NCBI RefSeq assembly: GCF_000308795.1 | Contig: NZ_BAGK01000241.1 | Location: forward strand, 1 to 64,000 | DNA: 64,000 nt | Direction: 5' to 3' | Source: Nocardia thailandica NBRC 100428 | GTDB lineage: Bacteria > Actinomycetota > Actinomycetes > Mycobacteriales > Mycobacteriaceae | Shown here: piece after piece, positions 57,249-64,000 of the stretch | How positions within the stretch are numbered: position 1 is the stretch's first letter | How the letters are laid out: each line of letters starts with the position of its first letter | The notes under the pieces: model-generated | The model's database searches: none | What the model saw: only the letters and a program-made list of their open reading frames with translations | Told to the model about the DNA's origin: nothing | Position numbers and translations under genes: made by a program

Positions 57249-58174
57249 TCAGCGCCTGCTGTGATCGGTGAGCGGCGTACGCGGGCCGAACGTCGGTTTG
57301 TGCGCCTGACCACTGAGTTCGAGCAGCCGGACGGCCCGGTATCGATGGGGGCGAAGCGGTTCCAGATAGGCCACCATCTCCGCGTCGTCGATCGGGCGGC
57401 CCAGCAGCGACCAGCCGACGGTCGCGGCCAGGTGGAAGTCGCCGACCGACAGGGCATCCGGGTCGCCGTACGCCCGCTGGCCGATCTCGGCCGCTGTCCA
57501 CTCCCCTATACCCGGGACGGTGCGCAGCTTCGCGGCGGCCTCGGCGGGCGGTAGCGCGACGGTGCGTTCGAGCGCGTCGGCCACCCGAGCCGCGCGCACG
57601 ATGGTCGCCGAGCGCTGCGGTCCGACGTTCGCCCGGTGGTAGCGCCAGGACGGGATGCGGCGCCACGTGTCGGCGTCGGGCGCGAGCAGCAGGCCGCCGG
57701 GCCCCGGCGCGGGGTGCCGAACTCGCGCACGAGGGCGCGCCAGGACGCCCACGACGACTTCGTGTGCACCTTCTGTTCCAGCACGGCGGGCACCAGCGCC
57801 TCGAAGACCAGTCCGGTGCGCAGCATGCGCAGTCCCGGGACGCGCCGGTGCGCCTCGATCAGCTTCGGGTGCTCCGGGACGAACCCGGCCAGGTCCTCGT
57901 CCAGGCAGAGCATGTGGCCGAGGCCGTCGAGGAACTCCTCGGCGCCGGGGCCCCAGGCCGTCGCCTCGGCGCCGTCGGCGCCGTCGCGGCGCAGGCGGAA
58001 GGTGACCGGTCCGGACGACAGCCGGGAGGCGTGCCAGTGCGCGCCGTCCGGGGTGACCCGGTGGCACGGGTCACCCGCCCCGCGGCGCAGCGGGGCGACG
58101 GTGAGCCCGACGTCGAACGGGCGGTCCGAGCGGACGACCCGGCGCGACCCGGTGGTGTCGAGGGTCGTTGGCAC
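57249..58174 (-). pseudogene. AlkA-type DNA-3-methyladenine glycosylase gene with a frameshift
   Basis: Two overlapping frames read as one HhH-GPD glycosylase. The 5' part starts at ATG 58174 (MPTTLDTTGSRRVVRSDRPF) and stays family-like through RALVREFGTP. The sequence continues in another frame as APGPGGLLLAPDADTWRRIP, then the helix-hairpin-helix TVPGIGEWTAAEIGQRAYG and GDFHLAATVGWSL with the catalytic Asp. The switch is at about 57705-57720, where inserting one base in a GC run would restore the frame. It would excise alkylated purines. It is either a true one-base deletion or a sequencing error. Confidence 0.75.
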
Positions 58175-58632
58175 CGGTTCATTCTGCCCCCGCCGGGCGC
58201 GCGGGGCCGCGGCGCGGTCAGCCGGGGATGACGATGGGGCAGGAGAGGGCGCCGACGGCGCACGCGAACGACTCGATGACGCCGCGCGCCACGGCGGCGG
58301 AGCCGGTGGTCATGGAGCGAATCGTACGGCCGGGCCGTCGGCGTGGAATGCCACCGAATATGGGGGGTCGACCCGGGCGCGCGGACGCGCCGCGCGCGAT
58401 GCCGGCTCGTAATGGTCCCGGCGCGGCGGCCGATATCCCCGCGACCGGCAAACCGCCGGCAGCCACGGCCGAGGAGGTACGGATGATCACCGACGCACTC
58501 AACTGGCTACTCGCCGCATGGGGCAGTGTCTTCGCGGGCAGCTCGGGCTATCACATCCCGCGCGGCGTGCTGCCCTCCGGCAGCTGAGGCGCGGACCGGC
58601 GCACCCGGGCGGCGGCGCGGGTGCGCCGGAGA
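58175..58632. other. Gene-poor stretch with two very small frames
   Basis: No normal-sized gene is seen. A 34-residue frame with a strong ribosome site lies at 58483-58587. On the minus strand a 31-residue frame at 58218-58313 (MTTGSAAVARGVIESFACAV) has no ribosome site. Confidence 0.5.
58483..58587 (+). CDS. Possible 34-residue peptide with strong Shine-Dalgarno
   Basis: ATG 58483 follows GAGGAGGTACGG at ideal spacing. The peptide starts MITDALNWLLAAWGSVFAGS, which is amphipathic or membrane-seeking, then a short polar C-terminus with GYHIPRGVLPSGS. It could be a real microprotein or a leader peptide. Confidence 0.35.
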   Translation: MITDALNWLLAAWGSVFAGSSGYHIPRGVLPSGS

Positions 58633-61398
58633 TCACTCCCCGAGCAGGTAGCGCGCCAGATGACGCCCGGTCCGCCCGGCCAGTTGCTCGGCCTGGGTCC
58701 GGCAGGAGAAGCCGTCGGCGAGCAGTTCCGTCCCCGCGGTCGCGGCGTCGAGCGCCGCGAGCAGACCGGTCCGCGCGATCGCGGCCGAGAGCTCGTAGTG
58801 GCCGCGCTGCATCCCGAAGTTGCCCGCCAGCCCGCAGCAGCCGGCGATCTCGGTGACCGCGACGCCCATGCGGGCGAATATCCGGCGTTCGGCGTCGAAA
58901 CCGAGCACCGCGTGCTGATGGCAGTGCGGCTGCACCAGCACCCGCTCCCCCGTCCGGTCCGGCGGGCGCCAGCCGGGGTCGGCGTCGAGGAACTCCGCCA
59001 GCGTCCGCACGGCGGCGGCGACCGCGGCCGCGCGGGGGTCGTCGGGGAGCAGTTCGGGCAGGTCGGCGCGCAGGGCCGCCGTGCAGGACGGTTCGATGCC
59101 GACGACGAGTCCGCCCGCCGCCACGTGCCCGGCCAGCGCCTCGACCGAGGCGCGTAGCCGCGCGCGGGCGCCGTCGAGCTGGCCGGTGCTGATCCAGGTG
59201 AGGCCGCAGCAGACCTGCCTGCCGGTGATCCGGACGCGGTACCCGAGGCGCTCGAGCAGCCGGGCCGCGGCCAGGCCGTTGCCGGGGTCGAAATGCTCGG
59301 TGAAGGTGTCGACCCACAGCATCACCTCGGGACCGCCGCCGCCGCGCTCCCGCCACGACCTGCGGAAGCCCCGCGGCGCCAGGGCCGGGATCTCGCGGCG
59401 CGGGTCGATGCCCGCCGCGCGCAGCCCGAGCCCGCGCAGCCGGGCGTTGGCCGCGAGCGCGTTGACCAGGCGCGGCGCCCGGCCCGCCGCCGCCAGCCAG
59501 CGGGGAAGCTGCCCCAGCGCGTAGTGGTCGGCAGGCCGGACCCGGCCCCGATAGCGGCGATGCAGCGTCTCCGCCTTGTAGGTGGCCATGTCGACGCCCG
59601 CCGGGCAGTCGGAGTGGCAGGCCTTGCAGGACAGGCACAGGTCGAGCGATTCGGCCACCTCGGGCCCGCGCCAGTCGAGCGCGCCGCGCACGACCTCCTG
59701 CAGGACGCGGGCGCGGCCGCGGGTGCTGTCCTTCTCGTCGGCGGTCGCGAGGTACGACGGGCACATGAACCCGCCCGCGCCCCGGGAATCCGCGCGACAC
59801 TTGCCGACGCCGACGCAGCGGTGCACCGCGGTGCCGAGGTCGCCCGCGTCGCCGGCGAGGGCGAAGCCGCCCGCCGCGGGCACCGGTGCGAGGCCGGCCA
59901 CCCGCAGGTCGCCGTCCACCGGTTCGGGGGCGACGAGGACGCCCGGGTTGAGCCGGTCGTCGGGGTCGAAGAGCGCCTTGAAGCCGGCGAAGGCGGCGCG
60001 GGCGGCCGGGGAGTACATCACCGCGAGGAGTTCGGAGCGGGCCCGGCCGTCGCCGTGCTCGCCCGAGAGCGAGCCACCGTGCCGGACCGCGAGTTCCGCC
60101 GCGTCGAAGAGGAACGCGCGGAAGCGCTCCGGCGCGCGATCGATCGGGAAGTCGAGGCGCACATGGATACAGCCGTCGCCGAGGTGTCCGTACAGCAGGC
60201 CGCTCACGTCGTAACCGGCGGTGAGCGAGGCGAAGTCGCGCAGATACGCGCCGAGACGTTCCGGCGGGACGGCCGCGTCCTCCCAGCCCGGCCAGGCCGG
60301 GCGGCCGTCGGGGGAGCGGCCCGCGAGCCCGGCGCCGTCGGCCCGGATCCGCCAGAGGGCGGCCGTTTCCCCGGCGTCGGTCACGATGCGGTGGTCGATC
60401 GCGCCGACGGCCCGCACGAGCGCGTCGGCGTGGGCGCGCGCCTCCACCGCGGTGGCGCCCGCGGTCTCGACGAAGAGCCAGCCGCGCCCGCGCGGCAGGG
60501 CGGGCACGGTGCCGCGATGGGCGCGCACCACGTCGACCAGTCCCGCGTCGATGCCCTCCACCGCGACCGGCGCGCAGCCGGTCACCGCCGCGACATCGTC
60601 GGCGGCGGTGGCGATGTCGGGATAGCCGAGGACGGTCAGCACCGTCGCGCCCGGCAGCGGGGTCAGCGCGACCTCGGCCTCGAGCAGCAGCCCACAGGTG
60701 CCCTCCGAACCGACGAACGCCTTGGCGACCGACGAATGACGTTCGGGCAGCAGGTGTTCCAACGCGTAGCCGGACGCCTGCCGGTCGAAGCGGCCGAGTT
60801 CGGTGCGCAGGACGGCGAGGTTGGCGAGGGTGAACTCGGCCAGCCCGGGCACCGCCGCCGGGTCGCCGCCGAGCAGCCGTTCGGCGCCGGTGCCGTCGAG
60901 GACGCGCAGCGTGCGCACGGCGTCGGAGGTCCGGCCCCAGGCCAGCGCGTGCGGGCCGCAGGCGTTGTTGCCGATCATGCCGCCGAGGGTGCAGCGGTCC
61001 TGGGTGGACGGGTCGGGGCCGAACCGCAGGCCGTGCGTCCGGGCGGCCGCCTGCAGGCGGGACAGGACGACGCCGGGTTGCACCCGGGCGGTGCGCGCGG
61101 CCGGATCGAGGTCGAGCACACGGTCGAAGTGCCTGCTGAAATCGAGGACGAGGCCGGGGCCGACCGCGTTGCCCGCCACCGAGGTGCCGCCGCCGCGCGC
61201 GGTGATCGCGAGACCCTCGTCCCGCGCGAAGGCCAGCGTCGCCGCGACATCGTCGTCGGTGCGCGGGAAGACCACCGCCGCGGGCCGGACCCGGTAGTTG
61301 GACGCGTCCGAGGAGTACTCGGCCCGCCGCCGGGCCGAGGTGTCGATCTCGCCCGCGAGCCGGTTCCGCAGGGCCGCAACCACCCGGTCGTCGATCAT
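58633..61398 (-). CDS. FAD-binding and Fe-S oxidoreductase (D-lactate/glycolate dehydrogenase-like)
   Basis: A 921-residue fusion. The FAD-binding part (about 30-215) has ITARGGGTSVAGNAVGPGLV; the FAD-oxidase C domain (about 220-490) ends in SGEHGDGRARSEL. Two 4Fe-4S motifs (about 540-620) include CLSCKACHSDCP. The C-terminal CCG-type region (about 680-900) has VCCGLTW, QPHCHQHAVLGFD and AGCCGLAGNFGMQ, as in GlpC and glycolate oxidase subunits. It oxidises a 2-hydroxy acid and feeds electrons to the quinone pool. ATG 61398 diverges from the ABC exporter. Confidence 0.88.
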   Translation of the reverse strand: MIDDRVVAALRNRLAGEIDTSARRRAEYSSDASNYRVRPAAVVFPRTDDDVAATLAFARDEGLAITARGGGTSVAGNAVGPGLVLDFSRHFDRVLDLDPAARTARVQPGVVLSRLQAAARTHGLRFGPDPSTQDRCTLGGMIGNNACGPHALAWGRTSDAVRTLRVLDGTGAERLLGGDPAAVPGLAEFTLANLAVLRTELGRFDRQASGYALEHLLPERHSSVAKAFVGSEGTCGLLLEAEVALTPLPGATVLTVLGYPDIATAADDVAAVTGCAPVAVEGIDAGLVDVVRAHRGTVPALPRGRGWLFVETAGATAVEARAHADALVRAVGAIDHRIVTDAGETAALWRIRADGAGLAGRSPDGRPAWPGWEDAAVPPERLGAYLRDFASLTAGYDVSGLLYGHLGDGCIHVRLDFPIDRAPERFRAFLFDAAELAVRHGGSLSGEHGDGRARSELLAVMYSPAARAAFAGFKALFDPDDRLNPGVLVAPEPVDGDLRVAGLAPVPAAGGFALAGDAGDLGTAVHRCVGVGKCRADSRGAGGFMCPSYLATADEKDSTRGRARVLQEVVRGALDWRGPEVAESLDLCLSCKACHSDCPAGVDMATYKAETLHRRYRGRVRPADHYALGQLPRWLAAAGRAPRLVNALAANARLRGLGLRAAGIDPRREIPALAPRGFRRSWRERGGGGPEVMLWVDTFTEHFDPGNGLAAARLLERLGYRVRITGRQVCCGLTWISTGQLDGARARLRASVEALAGHVAAGGLVVGIEPSCTAALRADLPELLPDDPRAAAVAAAVRTLAEFLDADPGWRPPDRTGERVLVQPHCHQHAVLGFDAERRIFARMGVAVTEIAGCCGLAGNFGMQRGHYELSAAIARTGLLAALDAATAGTELLADGFSCRTQAEQLAGRTGRHLARYLLGE

Positions 61399-61540
61399 CG
61401 GACCAGCGTAGATCGCCGCCGCGTGTTCGCCCTCGGCGCAATCCGGCGGCCGCCGGAATCAGCTTGACCTGAACCTCTGTTGAGTTCTTAGTGTCGGTGC
61501 CGGAGTGTTTCATGGCTCCGAACCGGGAGGAGTGTGGTCG

Positions 61541-63421
<1,881 letters not shown>

Positions 63422-63437
63422 CGGCACACCGCACGCC

Positions 63438-63469
63438 ACGGGCCGCGCCGGACGACCGGCGCGGCCCGT
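63438..63469 (+). terminator. Strong hairpin terminator after the ABC gene
   Basis: ACGGGCCGCGCCGG (63438-63451) pairs perfectly with 63456-63469 around ACGA. The convergent AcuI-like gene begins its stop 16 bases later, so it may serve both. Confidence 0.7.
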
Positions 63470-63485
63470 CGGCTCGACGCGGGGG

Positions 63486-64000
63486 TCAGAACGCGCCGGC
63501 GACCTCGAGCACGGTGCGGCCGGTGTGTCCGCCGTCCTTGATGGCGGCGAGCACCTGGTTCACCTCGGTGATCGGGGCGACGGCGGCGATCGTGTCCAGG
63601 TGGCGCGGGCGCAGCTCGTCGCCCAGCGCGGTCCACAGGGCGCGCCGCTCCTCGATCGGCAGGGCGACCGAGTCGACGCCGAGCAGCGAGACCCCGCGCA
63701 GGATGAACGGCAGGACGGTGGTCGGCAGCTCGGCGCCGCCGGTCAGGCCGCTGGCCGCCACGGCGCCGCCGTAGCCGATCGAACTGAGGATGTAGGCCAG
63801 CGACTTCCCGCCGACGCTGTCGACGGCCGCGGCCCAACGGGCCTTGCCCAGCGGGCGCGGCTTGGCGTTGGGGTCCTCGGGCAGCCTGCCGATGACCTCG
63901 TTGGCGCCGAGGTCGGCCAGGCGGTCGGCCGCGCCGGTGTTGCCGGTGGAGGCGTGGATCTCGAAGCCGAGGGTGGACAGCAGGTCGACGGCCACGCTGC
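63486..64000 (-). CDS. AcuI/YhdH-like zinc-independent MDR oxidoreductase, 5' end missing
   Basis: The C-terminal 171 codons of a medium-chain reductase; the frame is open to the right edge. SVAVDLLSTLGFEIHASTG is part of the NADPH-binding Rossmann fold. VDSVGGKSLAYILSSIGYGG, GLTGGAELPTTVLPFILRGV and LLGVDSVALP match acrylyl-CoA reductase AcuI/YhdH. It reduces acrylyl-CoA or quinones with NADPH. Confidence 0.88.
   Translation of the reverse strand, partial: SVAVDLLSTLGFEIHASTGNTGAADRLADLGANEVIGRLPEDPNAKPRPLGKARWAAAVDSVGGKSLAYILSSIGYGGAVAASGLTGGAELPTTVLPFILRGVSLLGVDSVALPIEERRALWTALGDELRPRHLDTIAAVAPITEVNQVLAAIKDGGHTGRTVLEVAGAF

Noticed and set aside
58218..58313. 31-residue minus-strand peptide
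   Set aside because: No ribosome site and no recognisable feature; left as a note only.

Overview
The window is about 64 kb of very GC-rich actinobacterial chromosome, most likely Nocardia or a close relative in the mycolic-acid group (Mycobacteriales). Supporting signs are a mycolyltransferase of the antigen-85 type, a WS/DGAT acyltransferase, a KstR-type operator, a two-domain threonine/serine exporter, and the core order ponA - GT87 membrane protein - rpsF - ssb - rpsR - rplI - dnaB that mycobacteria share. GTG starts and 1-11 nt overlaps between neighbouring genes are common.

Layout. 1-4350: the end of a class A penicillin-binding protein and a GT87-type mannosyltransferase. 4347-18442: a tellurium/stress (Ter) gene island. 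It holds a TerD protein fused to a degenerate FtsK-like domain, a double TerD protein, three AIM24 proteins in a row, a secreted mycolyltransferase, a HAD phosphatase, a PRTase-TRSP-StiP-PELOTA fusion, a CitE-like lyase, a coiled-coil protein, a single-domain TerD and a TerC/DUF475 membrane protein. 18443-20204: a long cruciform, tandem repeats and a second, inverted GT87 protein. 20302-25188: rpsF-ssb-rpsR-rplI, a DnaA-box-rich gap, and dnaB carrying a class 3 intein.

25387-29388: a cutinase-like protein with a Thr/Pro tail, an SRPBCC protein, and a divergent MFS/MarR pair with an operator. 29708-32709: an unusual operon of three Roadblock proteins and a winged-helix protein with no GTPase or kinase, then a membrane coiled-coil protein. 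32876-45938: metabolic and membrane genes (WS/DGAT, nitronate monooxygenase behind a KstR site, ThrE, GntR regulator, flippase-like protein, SDR, SGNH hydrolase, epimerase, MBL hydrolase, CPA2 antiporter). 45935-50348: an S4-domain gene broken by an in-frame amber codon, an NlpC/P60 hydrolase with a structured leader, an AAA ATPase flanked by CTAG-rich sites, a hydrolase and a small protein.

50362-55246: a thiolase homologue lacking both catalytic cysteines, divergent from an Sdh1-type succinate dehydrogenase operon. 55243-64000: a DUF397-DUF397-XRE cassette, a frameshifted AlkA-type glycosylase gene, a large FAD/Fe-S oxidoreductase, an ABC exporter and the end of an AcuI-like reductase.

The points that most deserve a second look are the fused Ter island, the GTPase-less Roadblock operon, the DnaB intein with an eight-cysteine insert, the cysteine-less thiolase, and the DnaA boxes in front of dnaB. 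No rRNA, tRNA, CRISPR array or insertion sequence was seen.
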